Below are positions 25,517-34,472 of a stretch of 64,000 nt of DNA, in pieces. Source of the stretch: CAIWHR01 sp963816925. Its GTDB lineage: Bacteria > Pseudomonadota > Gammaproteobacteria > Burkholderiales > Casimicrobiaceae. Position 1 is the stretch's first letter. The number at the start of each line of letters is the position of its first letter. The position numbers and the translations under genes were made by a program. The stretch is from positions 248,001 through 312,000 of the forward strand of contig CAWFMY010000027.1 in NCBI GenBank assembly GCA_963816925.1. Reading direction: 5' to 3'. Below the pieces are notes generated by a model. The model saw only the letters and a program-made list of their open reading frames with translations, ran no database searches and was not told the origin of the DNA.

Positions 25517-27893
25517 GCGGGACCGACCGGCGATTCGGCAGCCGTCCGCCAATCCGGGTATCCGCCCGGTGCCCGCGGTCGGCGTGCGCCAGCCGTTGAT
25601 CGATGGCGTGGAAAAGGTCACCGGCCGCGCGCGGTACACGGCCGACCTGGCGGCGCCGGGCGCGCTCGTCGGCGCAATCCTGCGCAGCCCGGTCGCGCAC
25701 GGCCGCATCCACGCGATCGACGCCGAGGCCGCGCGCGCGCTGCCGGGCGTGCGGGCGGTGATCACGGGCGACGACTGCGCGGTGGCCTATGGCGTCATCC
25801 CTGTGGCGCAGAACGAGTTTCCGCTCGCGCGCGAGCGCATTCGCTATCGGGGCGAGCCGATCGCCGCCGTCGCGGCCGACGACGCGGCCACGGCGCGCGC
25901 CGCGCTCGACCTGATCGAACTCGACATCGAGTCCCTTCCCGCGTACTTCGACGCCGCTTCGGCACGCGCGGCGGACGCAACCCCGCTGCACCCGAACAAG
26001 CCCGGCAACATCGAGCGCGAGGTCGACCAGGCCTTCGGCGACGTGGACGCCGGATTCGCGGCCGCCGACCTGGTGCGCGAGGAGAGCTTCCACTACGCCG
26101 AGGTCACGCACGCGATGATGGAGCCGAATGCATCGCTCGCCGAATTCGATCCCGAGCGCGGCCGGCTCACGCTGCACACGGTTTCCCAGGTGCCCTACTA
26201 CGTGCATCTCGCGCTCGCGCGCTGCCTCGGCATGGATGAATCGCGCATCCGCGTGGTGAAGCCGTTCGTCGGCGGCGGCTTCGGCCATCGCACCGAGACG
26301 CTCAACTTCGAGGTGATCGCCGCGTTGCTGGCGCGCGCCGCGGGCGGCGTGGTCAAGCTCGAGCTCTCGCGCGAGGAATGCTTCCTCACCCACCGCGGCC
26401 GGCCCGAGACCGACGTGCGGATGAAGATCGGGATGAAGAGCTCCGGCGAGCTCACCGCCGTCGACTGCGAAGTCGTCCAGCGCGGCGGCGGCTACGCGGG
26501 CTACGGTCTCGTGACGATCCTCTACGCCGGCGCGCTGCTGCACGCGATCTATCGGCTGCCCGCGAGCAAGTACCATGGCCTGCGCGTCTACAGCAACACG
26601 CCACCGAACGGCGCGATGCGCGGGCATGGCTCGGTCGACGTCCGCCACGCGTTCGAAACGATGCTGGACCGGATGGCGGTGGAGCTCGGGCTCGATCCGT
26701 TCGTGGTGCGCCGCGCGAATCTGCTGAACGTGCCGCACCGGACCGCGAACGACCTGCAGGTCAATTCGTGCGGGCTCGCGGAATGTCTCGACCAGGTCGA
26801 GCGCGCATCGGGCTGGCGCGAGCGGCGCGGCACGCTGCCGCGCGGTCATGGCCTCGGCATGGCGTGCTCGCATTACGTGAGCGGGTCGGCGAAGCCCGTG
26901 CACTGGACCGGCGAGCCGCACGCGGTCGTCAACCTGAAGCTCGACTTCGACGGCGGCATCACCGTGCTGACCGGCGCCGCCGACATCGGCCAGGGATCGT
27001 CGACGCTGCTCGCGCAGGCGGTCGCCGAAATCCTGGGCCTTCCGCTCGACCGGCTCACGGTCGTCGCCAACGACAGCGTCGTCACGCCGAAGGACAACGG
27101 CTCGTACAGCTCGCGCGTGTCGTTCATGGTCGGCAACGCGGCGATCGGCGCGGCCCGCGAGCTCCAGCGCGTGCTCGTCGCCGCGGCGGCACGCCGGCTC
27201 GAGGTCGCCGCCGAGGACATCGAATGCCTGGGCGAGGCGTATCGCGTCGCAGGCACGGATCGCACGCTCGGCTACAAGGACGTCGTCGCCGCCGCGCTCG
27301 AGGAGACCGGCACGCTGACCGTCAAGGGCACGTGGTCGACGCCGGCGGAGACGCAGGGCGGGAAGTTCAAGGGCGCCGCCGTGGGCACGAGCGCCGGCTT
27401 CTCGTACGCGGCGCAGGTGGTCGAAGTCGCCGTCGACGAGGAAACCGGCATGGTCCGCGTCGTGCGCGTCTGGGTCGCGCACGATTGCGGCCGCGCGATC
27501 AATCCGCTCGCGGTCGAAGGCCAGATCCAGGGCTCCGTATGGATGGGGATGGGACAGGCGCTGTCCGAGGAGACGCAGTACCACGAAGGACTGCCGCTCC
27601 GCGCGAACCTGCTCGACTATCGGGTGCCGACGATCGTCGAGTCGCCGCCGATCGAGACGTTCATCGTCGAGGCGCGCGACCCCAACGGCCCCTTCGGCGC
27701 GAAGGAAGCCGGCGAGGGCTCGCTGTCCGGATTCCTGCCGGCGCTCACCAACGCGATTGCCGACGCCACCGGATTGCGACTCACCGAGCTGCCTGCTTCG
27801 CCCGACCGGCTGCTGGAGGCGCTGACCGCGCGCCGGCGCGCGGAGCGTCTGCGCAAGACGGCCGGCAAGGTCGCCGTCACGACCGGGGACTGA
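25488..27893 (+). CDS. hcrA: 4-Hydroxybenzoyl-CoA reductase, molybdenum subunit (start region frameshifted)
   Basis: About 770 residues of a xanthine-oxidase-type molybdenum subunit: GVRQPLIDGVEKVTGRARYTADL at the N terminus, VVKPFVGGGFGHRTE near 265, NTPPNGAMRGHGSVDVRHA near 370, TGAADIGQGSSTLLAQ near 490, and GPFGAKEAGEGSLSGFLPAL near 735, which carries the catalytic Glu. The call as HcrA rests on hcrC and an hcrB with an extra cluster on either side. The natural start is probably the ATG at 25513 overlapping the hcrC stop, but that ATG is out of frame with the rest. A one-base deletion near 25528-25530 would rejoin them (MSGTDR then AIRQPSANPG). The coordinates given follow the uncorrected frame from a GTG. 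Confidence 0.85.
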   Translation: MPRPRTSCDERDRPAIRQPSANPGIRPVPAVGVRQPLIDGVEKVTGRARYTADLAAPGALVGAILRSPVAHGRIHAIDAEAARALPGVRAVITGDDCAVAYGVIPVAQNEFPLARERIRYRGEPIAAVAADDAATARAALDLIELDIESLPAYFDAASARAADATPLHPNKPGNIEREVDQAFGDVDAGFAAADLVREESFHYAEVTHAMMEPNASLAEFDPERGRLTLHTVSQVPYYVHLALARCLGMDESRIRVVKPFVGGGFGHRTETLNFEVIAALLARAAGGVVKLELSREECFLTHRGRPETDVRMKIGMKSSGELTAVDCEVVQRGGGYAGYGLVTILYAGALLHAIYRLPASKYHGLRVYSNTPPNGAMRGHGSVDVRHAFETMLDRMAVELGLDPFVVRRANLLNVPHRTANDLQVNSCGLAECLDQVERASGWRERRGTLPRGHGLGMACSHYVSGSAKPVHWTGEPHAVVNLKLDFDGGITVLTGAADIGQGSSTLLAQAVAEILGLPLDRLTVVANDSVVTPKDNGSYSSRVSFMVGNAAIGAARELQRVLVAAAARRLEVAAEDIECLGEAYRVAGTDRTLGYKDVVAAALEETGTLTVKGTWSTPAETQGGKFKGAAVGTSAGFSYAAQVVEVAVDEETGMVRVVRVWVAHDCGRAINPLAVEGQIQGSVWMGMGQALSEETQYHEGLPLRANLLDYRVPTIVESPPIETFIVEARDPNGPFGAKEAGEGSLSGFLPALTNAIADATGLRLTELPASPDRLLEALTARRRAERLRKTAGKVAVTTGD

Positions 27894-27894
27894 C

Positions 27895-28878
27895 ATGGAA
27901 TGGAGCGCCCCCTTCGCCCTCGCGCGGCCCGCTTCGCTCGCCGCGGCCGCATCGCTGCTGGCCGCCGACACGCGCGCGCGCATCGTGGCGGGAGGCACCG
28001 ATCTCCTGCCCAACCTGCGCGACGGACTCGGCGCGCCTTCGCTGCTGGTCGATCTCTGCGGCATCCGCGGGCTCGACGCCATCGACGTCGCAACGGACGG
28101 CGCGACGATCGGCGCCGGCGTGACGCTCGCACGGCTCGGCTCCGACGCGAGGCTCGGGAGCACGCTGCCGATCCTGGCGGAGGCCGCGTTGTCGATCGCC
28201 GGCCCCGGCCATCGCACCGTTGCCACCCTCGGCGGCAATCTCTGCCTCGACACGCGCTGCATCTTCTACAACCAGAGCGCGTGGTGGCGCCGCGCCAACG
28301 AATACTGCCTGAAGCACGGCGGGGAGACCTGTCACGTGGCGCCGCAGGGCCGTCATTGTCACGCCGCGTATTCCGGCGATCTCGCGCCGGTCCTGCTCGT
28401 GCTCGGCGCCGAGGTCGACATTGCCGGGCCGCGGGGGACCCGCCGGATTCCGCTAGCCGATCTCTATGCCGACGACGGCGCGGCGCACCTGACGCTCGGC
28501 CCGGGCGAAATCGTCGCTGCCGTGCGCGTGCCGAAGCAGCCGGCGCGTGCGCACGCCGGTTATCGGAAGGCGCGCGCGCGCGGCGCCATCGATTTCCCGC
28601 TCGCAGGCGTGGCGGCGCGCGTCGAGATGGACGGCGGCGACGTGGCGCGGCTCGACGTCGCGCTGACGGGCACCAATCCGCGCCCCTTCGTGCTCGACGG
28701 CACGGCGGAATTCGCCGGACGGCCGTTCGACGACGCGGCGCGGGCGAAACTCGGCAAGCTCGTGCAGAAACAGGCGAGTCCGATGCGCACGACCGTCACG
28801 CAATCGAACTACCGGCGGCAGGTCGCGGCAGTTCTCGCGCAGCGTCTCGTGCGCGACCTCGCGGCAGCCACAGGTTGA
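27895..28878 (+). CDS. hcrB: 4-Hydroxybenzoyl-CoA reductase, FAD subunit with extra [4Fe-4S] cluster
   Basis: A 327-residue FAD subunit. IVAGGTDLLPNLRDG at 29-43 binds FAD, and ATLGGNLCLDTRC at about 111-123 is the second flavin segment. The insertion from TRCIFYNQSAWWRR to CHAAYSGD carries four cysteines (near 123, 138, 146 and 155) that hold an additional [4Fe-4S] cluster. This loop is the hallmark that separates 4-hydroxybenzoyl-CoA reductase from ordinary xanthine oxidases and fits its low-potential chemistry. One base separates the start from the hcrA stop. Confidence 0.9.
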   Translation: MEWSAPFALARPASLAAAASLLAADTRARIVAGGTDLLPNLRDGLGAPSLLVDLCGIRGLDAIDVATDGATIGAGVTLARLGSDARLGSTLPILAEAALSIAGPGHRTVATLGGNLCLDTRCIFYNQSAWWRRANEYCLKHGGETCHVAPQGRHCHAAYSGDLAPVLLVLGAEVDIAGPRGTRRIPLADLYADDGAAHLTLGPGEIVAAVRVPKQPARAHAGYRKARARGAIDFPLAGVAARVEMDGGDVARLDVALTGTNPRPFVLDGTAEFAGRPFDDAARAKLGKLVQKQASPMRTTVTQSNYRRQVAAVLAQRLVRDLAAATG

Positions 28879-28940
28879 TCCGCGTCAATTGACCGCCCGC
28901 GCCGAACAATGTATTTTGGTATCGTAATACCATAATAGCC
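28876..28940 (+). promoter_or_regulatory. FNR/Dnr box and palindromic operator (site B) before the hemerythrin operon
   Basis: TTGAT-CCGC-GTCAA at 28876-28889 matches FNR/Dnr sites. Its centre lies 41.5 bases before position 28924, and TATTTT at 28912-28917 fits the -10 box of a class II FNR-type promoter starting there. The inverted repeat TGGTAT-CGTA-ATACCA (28917-28932), followed by TAATAGCC, covers that start point, as a repressor operator would. The FNR box overlaps the last codon of hcrB. Confidence 0.65.
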
Positions 28941-28954
28941 GGAGGACAGAAGCG

Positions 28955-29440
28955 ATGAACGAGGTGAGCCGCGCGCTCGACGACGAGCACCGCGCCACGC
29001 TCGACCTGTTGGGACGGGCCGGGCAGGCCTTCACGCGTGTGCCCCGACCGGGGACCGACGAGGCGAGCGAGGCTTCCCGGGTCGCGGCGTCGCTTGCCCA
29101 ATTCATCGACGAACACATCGCGCGCCACTTCGATTTCGAGGAACAGGTGCTGTTTCCGCGGCTCGTTGAAGCGGGCGACGGCGATCTCGCCGAGCTGCTC
29201 GCGGAAGAGCACGTGACGATCCGCGCGGTCGCCGCGGAACTGCTGCCGCTCGCGCGCGCGGCGGCCGCGGGAACACTCGACGACGCAGGGTTCGCGTCGC
29301 TGAAACGCGGCGCGCCGGAACTGGCCGAGCGCCTCGGCGCGCACATCCAGAAGGAAACGATGAGCCTGCTCCCGAGCCTCGACGACCTGCTCGACGAAGA
29401 ATCGGACCGCGAAATCGCGTTCGCCTACCTGTCCTCGTGA
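28955..29440 (+). CDS. Hemerythrin-like HHE domain protein
   Basis: A 161-residue helical protein with the di-iron ligand pattern of bacterial hemerythrins: DEHRATLDLL near residue 11, DEHIARHFDFEEQVLFPRL at 50-68, EEHVTIRAV near 84, and GAHIQKETMSLLP near 129. It likely binds O2 or NO or senses redox state in the cytoplasm. GGAGG lies 13 bases before the ATG at 28955. It opens an operon with a tandem GNAT, a DUF59 protein and a membrane protein, a set often seen with nitric oxide stress in denitrifiers. It could help protect oxygen- or NO-sensitive FeS enzymes of the ring-reduction pathway. Confidence 0.8.
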   Translation: MNEVSRALDDEHRATLDLLGRAGQAFTRVPRPGTDEASEASRVAASLAQFIDEHIARHFDFEEQVLFPRLVEAGDGDLAELLAEEHVTIRAVAAELLPLARAAAAGTLDDAGFASLKRGAPELAERLGAHIQKETMSLLPSLDDLLDEESDREIAFAYLSS

Positions 29441-30492
29441 CGTCGGGGACCTCTACGAGAAAGATGCCGATGGCCGCCACCGCCGCGAATGTTGCGCTAC
29501 GCCCCCTCGCACGCCAGGACCTCGACGCGGTCGTCGCGATCGACGCGGCGATCGAGGGCCGGTCGCGCCGCAGCTATTTCGAGCGGCGCCTGCAGGCGGC
29601 GCTCGACGCGCCAACGCTGCACGCCCAGTTCGCGGCGACGGATGCTTCCGGGCTTGCCGGCTACATTCTCGCGCGCGTGCTCGAGGGCGAGTTCGGCCGC
29701 ACCGAGCCCGCGCTGCGCCTCGAGGTCGTGGGCGTGCGCGCCGACGCGCAGGGCCGGGGCATCGGGAAGCGCCTGTTCGACGCGCTCGCCGACTGGGCCC
29801 GCCGGCACGAAGTGCGCGAGCTGCGCACGCAGGCGACGTGGAACGATCACCCGATGCTGCGCTGGCTCGACGCCATGCATTTCGAGGTTGCGCGCAGCCA
29901 CGTCGTCGACTGCGCCGTGCACGGCGGCGAGTACGCGCCTTCGCGCGACGACGCGGTCAGCGTGCCCGTGGGCGACGGCCCGGCGCACGAAATCGATTTC
30001 GGCGGCCGGCCGGACAACGACTTCGAGCGTCTCGCCCGCGATCTCGCGGACGTGCGGGCGATGCGGCCGGACGACCTCGCGGAGATCGTGCGCATCGACC
30101 GCCACATCACCGGCCGCGACCGCGGCGAGTACGTGCGGCACAAGCTCGCCGAGACGGCCACCGACTCGGCGATCCGCGTGTCGCTGACCGCCCGCCTCGA
30201 CGGCGCGATCGTCGGCTACCTGATGGCGCGCGTCGACCTCGGCGACTTCGGCCGCACCGAACCGACGGCGGTGATCGACACGATCGGCGTCGACCCGGCG
30301 TATGCGCATCGCGGCGTCGGCCATGCGCTGCTGTCGCAGCTGTTCGCGAATCTCGGGGCGCTGCGCGTCGAGCGGGTGGAGACGATCGTCGCGCCGCGCG
30401 ACCTCGCGCTGCTGGGCTTCTTCTACGACGTCGGATTCGCCCCGTCGCAGCGCATTGCCTTCGCCCGGCAGTTGCAGGCCGACAGCCGATGA
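29437..30492 (+). CDS. Tandem GNAT-domain acetyltransferase
   Basis: A 351-residue protein containing two full GNAT domains. The first (about 20-165) has RADAQGRGIGKRLFDAL as its acetyl-CoA loop. The second (about 200-345) has DPAYAHRGVGHALLSQL and ends in LGFFYDVGF. Both share an opening like RPLARQDLDAVVAID / RAMRPDDLAEIVRID and a segment EFGRTEP / DFGRTEP, so they arose by duplication and are related to the single GNAT at 18177. The GTG at 29437 overlaps the hemerythrin stop; an ATG at 29464 preceded by GAGAAAG is an alternative. The target is unknown; a CoA ligase is a reasonable guess. Confidence 0.75.
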   Translation: MTSGTSTRKMPMAATAANVALRPLARQDLDAVVAIDAAIEGRSRRSYFERRLQAALDAPTLHAQFAATDASGLAGYILARVLEGEFGRTEPALRLEVVGVRADAQGRGIGKRLFDALADWARRHEVRELRTQATWNDHPMLRWLDAMHFEVARSHVVDCAVHGGEYAPSRDDAVSVPVGDGPAHEIDFGGRPDNDFERLARDLADVRAMRPDDLAEIVRIDRHITGRDRGEYVRHKLAETATDSAIRVSLTARLDGAIVGYLMARVDLGDFGRTEPTAVIDTIGVDPAYAHRGVGHALLSQLFANLGALRVERVETIVAPRDLALLGFFYDVGFAPSQRIAFARQLQADSR

Positions 30493-30797
30493 CGACAACA
30501 CCCGACGACGAAGCCGTCCGCGAAGCGCTCCGCCAGGTCGAAGACCCGGAGGCGGGAATGAACATCGTCGATCTCGGCCTCGTGTACCTCGTCGAGGCCG
30601 CGCCCGGCGCCGTCCGCGTCGACATGACGATGACGACCGCTGCATGTCCGATGACCGAGATGATCGTCGACGCGGCCCGCGACGCGATTGCCGCGATCGT
30701 CCCCGCCGAAACGAGCGTCGACGTCCGCCTGGTCTGGGACCCGCCGTGGACACCGGAGCGGATGACCGGGATCGCGCGCGAGCACTTCGGCTGGTAG
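30489..30797 (+). CDS. DUF59 / MIP18-family metal-sulfur cluster assembly factor
   Basis: A 102-residue protein that is a single DUF59 domain: EALRQVEDPEAGMNIVDLGLVYLV at residues 11-34, the TTAACPMTEMI segment with the family's reactive Cys near 54, and VRLVWDPPWTPERMT near 80-94. Relatives (SufT, PaaD, MIP18) help load FeS clusters into target enzymes. The start overlaps the GNAT stop (ATGA). The nearby pathway is rich in FeS enzymes (Hcr, Bcr, Pad, KorAB, ferredoxin), so a maturation or repair role is a sensible inference. Confidence 0.85.
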   Translation: MTTTPDDEAVREALRQVEDPEAGMNIVDLGLVYLVEAAPGAVRVDMTMTTAACPMTEMIVDAARDAIAAIVPAETSVDVRLVWDPPWTPERMTGIAREHFGW

Positions 30798-30841
30798 CCG
30801 TCGCGCCTCCCGGCGCTGCGCGGTTGCCGCGGACATCCTGA

Positions 30842-31955
30842 ATGGGCAACAAGCCTCCCGCACCCGCGGGCATCGCGGTCGGCCGGCTGCCGCTGCTGCT
30901 CCTCGGCTTTCTCGCGCTCTTCGCCGGCGTCGGCGCGGGGCTCGCGCGGCTCGGCTGGACCGTGCCGCAGATCGCGGCGACGGCAGCGACCTTGCACGGC
31001 CCGCTGATGATCAGCGGCTTTTTCGGCGTCGTGATCGCGCTCGAGCGCGCGGTCGCCATCGGTCGAGGATGGGCCTATCTCGGGCCGCTCGCCGCGGGCT
31101 TGGGCGGCATCGCGGCGATTGCCGGCATGACGACCGCGGCGGCGTGGCTCTTTGTCGCGGGAAGCGCCGTACTGCTCGCCGCCACGCTCGACATCTTCCG
31201 CCGCCAGAGCGCGCTCTTCACGTTGACGCTTGTCGCCGGGTCGCTCGCGTGGACGGTCGGCAGCGTGCTCTGGGCGACCGGATCCGGCATTGACGCAGTC
31301 GTCACGTGGTGGCTCGCGTTCCCGATCCTGACGATCGCCGGCGAGCGTCTCGAGCTGTCGCGGTTCCTGCGGCCGTCGCCGATTGCAAAAGCCCTGTTCG
31401 CGGTGCTCCTGGTCGTCGTCGGGACAGGGCTCGTCGGCTCGGACCGCCCGTGGGGCGTGCCGACGTTCGCGACGGGGCTGCTCGCGCTTTCGCTGTGGCT
31501 CTTGCGGCACGACCTCGCGCGCCGCACGGTGCGCGGCAAGGGACTCACGCGCTTCATCGCGGCGTGCCTGCTGTCGGGCTACGCATGGCTCGCGGTGGCC
31601 GCGGTCATCATGCTCGCCGCCGGCGGCCTCGCGCCGGGAACGCCGTCCTGGGACGCCGCCGTGCACGCGCTGGCGCTGGGCTTCGTGTTCTCGATGGTGT
31701 TCGGCCACGCGCCGATCATCTTCCCGGCGGTGCTGCGGGTGCCCCTCCCGTATCACCCGTCGTTCTACGCGCCGCTCGCGCTGCTGCACGCTATCGCTGA
31801 TCGTGCGGCTTGCGGGCGACGCTACCGGCCGGTTCGACTGGACGCGCGCGGGCGGGCTGCTGAACGCGATCGCGCTCGCCACGTTCATTCTGGGAACGGC
31901 TGCCGCCGTGGCGCGCGGGCTGTGCGCGCGGCGCGCGAAGGCCGCCGCGCCGTAG
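30842..31955 (+). CDS. Polytopic membrane protein, possibly NnrS/heme-protein related, frameshifted near the end
   Basis: About ten hydrophobic helices. Conserved-looking histidine segments are HGPLMISGFFGVVIALERA near residue 50, and AVHALALGFVFSMVFGHAPIIFPAVL near 270-295, with AGERLELSRFLRPSP between. The paired His in membrane helices recall NnrS and heme-copper oxidase relatives, but I cannot confirm membership. At about 31791-31793 a single extra base shifts the frame. The expected continuation SLIVRLAGDATGRFDWTRAGG and a last helix end at 31955; the uncorrected frame runs to 32038. It ends the hemerythrin/GNAT/DUF59 operon and is convergent with fdx. Confidence 0.55.
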
Positions 31956-31973
31956 TCCAAAGGCGCTTTTCGG

Positions 31974-32219
31974 TCAGCCGTGCAGCGACTCGTACTTTGC
32001 CATCAGCTGCTCGGGCGTTTCCTCGAAATCCGGGTTGACGACGATGCAGTCGGCCGGGCAGACGAGCTTGCACTGCGGCTCGTCCTCCGCGCCCACGCAT
32101 TCCGTGCACTTCAGCGGGTCGATCACGTACATCGGGTCGCCGACGCTGATCGCCTCGTTCGGGCACACCGGCTTGCAGGCGTCGCAGGCGGTGCAGTTGT
32201 CGTTGATGAGCAGTGCCAT
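31974..32219 (-). CDS. fdx: 2[4Fe-4S] ferredoxin, electron donor to benzoyl-CoA reductase
   Basis: An 81-residue ferredoxin: CTACDACKPVCPNEAI at residues 9-24 and CTECVGAEDEPQCKLVCPADCI at about 38-59. The second cluster motif carries the eight-residue insert between Cys 2 and 3 and the C-terminal extension typical of the Thauera/Azoarcus ferredoxin and Allochromatium-type low-potential ferredoxins. It should carry electrons from KorAB to BcrABCD and perhaps HcrABC. GAGGAG precedes the ATG. It is the last gene of the had-oah-dch-bcr operon, 17 bases after bcrD. Confidence 0.9.
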   Translation of the reverse strand: MALLINDNCTACDACKPVCPNEAISVGDPMYVIDPLKCTECVGAEDEPQCKLVCPADCIVVNPDFEETPEQLMAKYESLHG

Positions 32220-32236
32220 GGCGGTCTCCTCGCAAT

Positions 32237-33075
32237 TCAGGCGGCGGCGCGTTCCTGCAGCTCGCGCAGTTTGCCGTGCCGGAACGCGCCCCACAAGGCC
32301 GCGCCGATCGCGCCCGCGTAGATGGAATCGGGATGGTTGATGGCCGTCACGGCGACCTTCTCGTTGACCATTTCTTCCTGGATCGCGGCGAGCAGGCCTT
32401 CGTCCAGCGCAAGGCCACCGGTGATGAGCGCGGTGCCGTCCTTGATGCCGGTCACCTTGAGCAACTTGACGATCCGGGAGGCCATCGACAGGTGGATGCC
32501 CTTCAGGATGTCGGGCGTCGCAATGCCGCGCGACACCATGTTGATCACGTCGGTCTCGGCCAGCACGGCGCAGATCGAGCTGCACTTCTCGGGATTCTGC
32601 GAGGTCTTCGACAGCGATCCGATCTCCTCGACCGCGACGCCGAGATAGCGGGCGATGTTCTCGAGGAACTGGCCGGACCCCGACGCGCACTGGCTCGTCA
32701 TCTTGTACGACAGGACTTTGCCCCGCTCGTCCACGTAGATCGCGCGGCCGTTGAGCGCGCCGATGTCGACGACGGCCTTGACGCCGGGATGCAGGAACAC
32801 GCCGCCGCGCGCATGCGTGGTCATCGAGTAGAAGTGGCCGGTGGCGAACTTCACGTTCTCGCCCTCGCCGGTGGTCGCGGTGTACGCGATGTCGTCCCCG
32901 GTCAGGCCCGCGTCGGCGAGCACGCCGTCGAACCCCTCCCGCGCGAGCTGCATCGGGTCGCGCCGGCGGATCCGTTCGCTGCGCTTCCCAAGCCAGTCGT
33001 GCCGGTCGCCCTCCGTGCGGAACAGCGCGGTCTTGACCACGCCCGAGCCGATGTCGATGCCAATGGTATGGTCAT
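32237..33075 (-). CDS. bcrD: Benzoyl-CoA reductase subunit D (ATPase / activator), frameshift at the start
   Basis: An ASKHA-type ATPase subunit of about 280 residues: TIGIDIGSGVVKTALF, the phosphate-1 loop, at the N terminus, HFYSMTTHARGG near 95, VVDIGALNGRAI near 115, SQCASGSGQFLENIARYLG near 137, SSICAVLAETDVINMVSRG near 177, and ITGGLALDEGL near 220. With BcrA it hydrolyses two ATP per electron pair and shares a bridging [4Fe-4S] cluster through these cysteines. The best start is the ATG at 33075 (GAGGA nine bases upstream), but after ATGACCAT one base seems missing, because TIGIDIG lies in the adjacent frame. The uncorrected frame stays open up to 33205. Confidence 0.88.
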
Positions 33076-33131
33076 GCTGGGTTTCCTCGGTTCTTCGTTT
33101 TCTGACCGCCCGCGGAGCGGGCACGACTTGG

Positions 33132-34472
33132 TCAAACTCTTGCCTCCGCGATCTTGCCTTCCTCGACCACCGCGCGCCAGGCAAACGTCGCGCCGCCCAG
33201 CGCACCCGTGTAGATCGAGTCGGGATCGATGTTGAGCGTCGTCTCGCCGTAGTTCTCGCGAACGAGGTCCTTCAGCGCCTTGACGGCGGCTTCGTTCTTC
33301 GCCACGCCGCCGGTGAACGTGAATTCGTTACGGATGCCGCCGGAGCGCGCGAGGATCGACATCGCGCGCAGGATGATGGCGCGGTGGAGGCCGGCCATGA
33401 TGTCCTCGCGCTTGTCGCCGAGCGACAACCGGTCGCGCAACTCGGCGCCGGCAAAGACCGTGCAGGTCGAGTTGATGCGGATGGTCTTGGTGGACTTCAT
33501 CGCCATGGGTCCCAACTCGTGCAGGCCCATGTTCATCTCGTCGGCGATGTAGCCGAGGTAGCGTCCGCAGCCCGCGGCGCAGCGGTCGTTCATCTGGAAG
33601 CTCTCGACGATGCCGGCCGGATCGACCTGGATCGCCTTCGTGTCCTGCCCGCCGATGTCGAGCACCGTCGCCGTTCCCGGGTACATCACGTGCGCACCGA
33701 GACCGTGGCACAGGATCTCCGAGCGGACATGCTCCTTCGAGAACGGCAGGCGCGCGCGGCCGTAGCCGGTGCCGACGATGTAGGTCTCCTCGAGCGGCGT
33801 GTCGAGGATGCCCTTGATCGGCGCCTCGACCTGGTTCCTGCGGCCCGCCGTTTCCGGCAGCTCGACGAACGTTCGCTCGAGCGCCGCCAGCAGGTGCCGC
33901 TTGATCGAATCGCCGTAGACGCGGTTCTCGACCTCGATGATCGAGCGGTCGAACACGTTGAGCAGGAAGTCGTAGCGGATTCCCGATTCCTTCGCGACCG
34001 CCTCGCCGGTCGCGAGGTACTGGCTGCCCGCGATGTCGCGGAAGAAATCCGACTTGCGCTTGGCGGTCGGCGTGAACAGCGTCGGCGCCTCGGCGGTGAG
34101 GCGCCGGAACACTTCGGTGAGCGCTTCGCCCACGGCCTCGGTCGCATCGCCGAACTTGGCGGTGGCGAGGCTCCGCTGGCAGGTCGCGTCGAGATCGGCG
34201 AGCTGCTCGAGGTATTGCTCGGAGCGGAAATCGCGCTCGAGCTGCCCGAGGAAACCATCGAGCGCGCCATTCAGCGCGCCCGTGCTGGCAAGCGCCTGGC
34301 GGAACAGGAAGAAGCGGCCGTTGACGAGCGCTTCCTGCTTGGCGATGGCCGCGGCGGTGTCGTAGTTCGAGCGCGAGTTCGTGATGCCGCGCCCGAGGAT
34401 GTTCTGGTTCTCGTCCATGACCACCGCCTTGGTGGTCGTCGAGCCGAGATCGATGCCGATGAAGCAGCGCAT
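33132..34472 (-). CDS. bcrA: Benzoyl-CoA reductase subunit A (ATPase)
   Basis: A 446-residue ASKHA ATPase. FIGIDLGSTTTKAVVMDE at residues 4-21 is the phosphate-binding loop, VLDIGGQDTKAIQVD near 270 the second, NDRCAAGCGRYLGYIADEM near 293-311 and NSTCTVFAGAEL near 330 hold FeS ligands, and TFTGGVAKNEAAVKAL near 390 is the adenosine segment. The long insertion at about 60-250 distinguishes BcrA from the shorter BcrD. The complex is the class I, ATP-dependent, oxygen-sensitive benzoyl-CoA reductase forming cyclohexa-1,5-diene-1-carbonyl-CoA. The frame is intact. Confidence 0.93.
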   Translation of the reverse strand: MRCFIGIDLGSTTTKAVVMDENQNILGRGITNSRSNYDTAAAIAKQEALVNGRFFLFRQALASTGALNGALDGFLGQLERDFRSEQYLEQLADLDATCQRSLATAKFGDATEAVGEALTEVFRRLTAEAPTLFTPTAKRKSDFFRDIAGSQYLATGEAVAKESGIRYDFLLNVFDRSIIEVENRVYGDSIKRHLLAALERTFVELPETAGRRNQVEAPIKGILDTPLEETYIVGTGYGRARLPFSKEHVRSEILCHGLGAHVMYPGTATVLDIGGQDTKAIQVDPAGIVESFQMNDRCAAGCGRYLGYIADEMNMGLHELGPMAMKSTKTIRINSTCTVFAGAELRDRLSLGDKREDIMAGLHRAIILRAMSILARSGGIRNEFTFTGGVAKNEAAVKALKDLVRENYGETTLNIDPDSIYTGALGGATFAWRAVVEEGKIAEARV

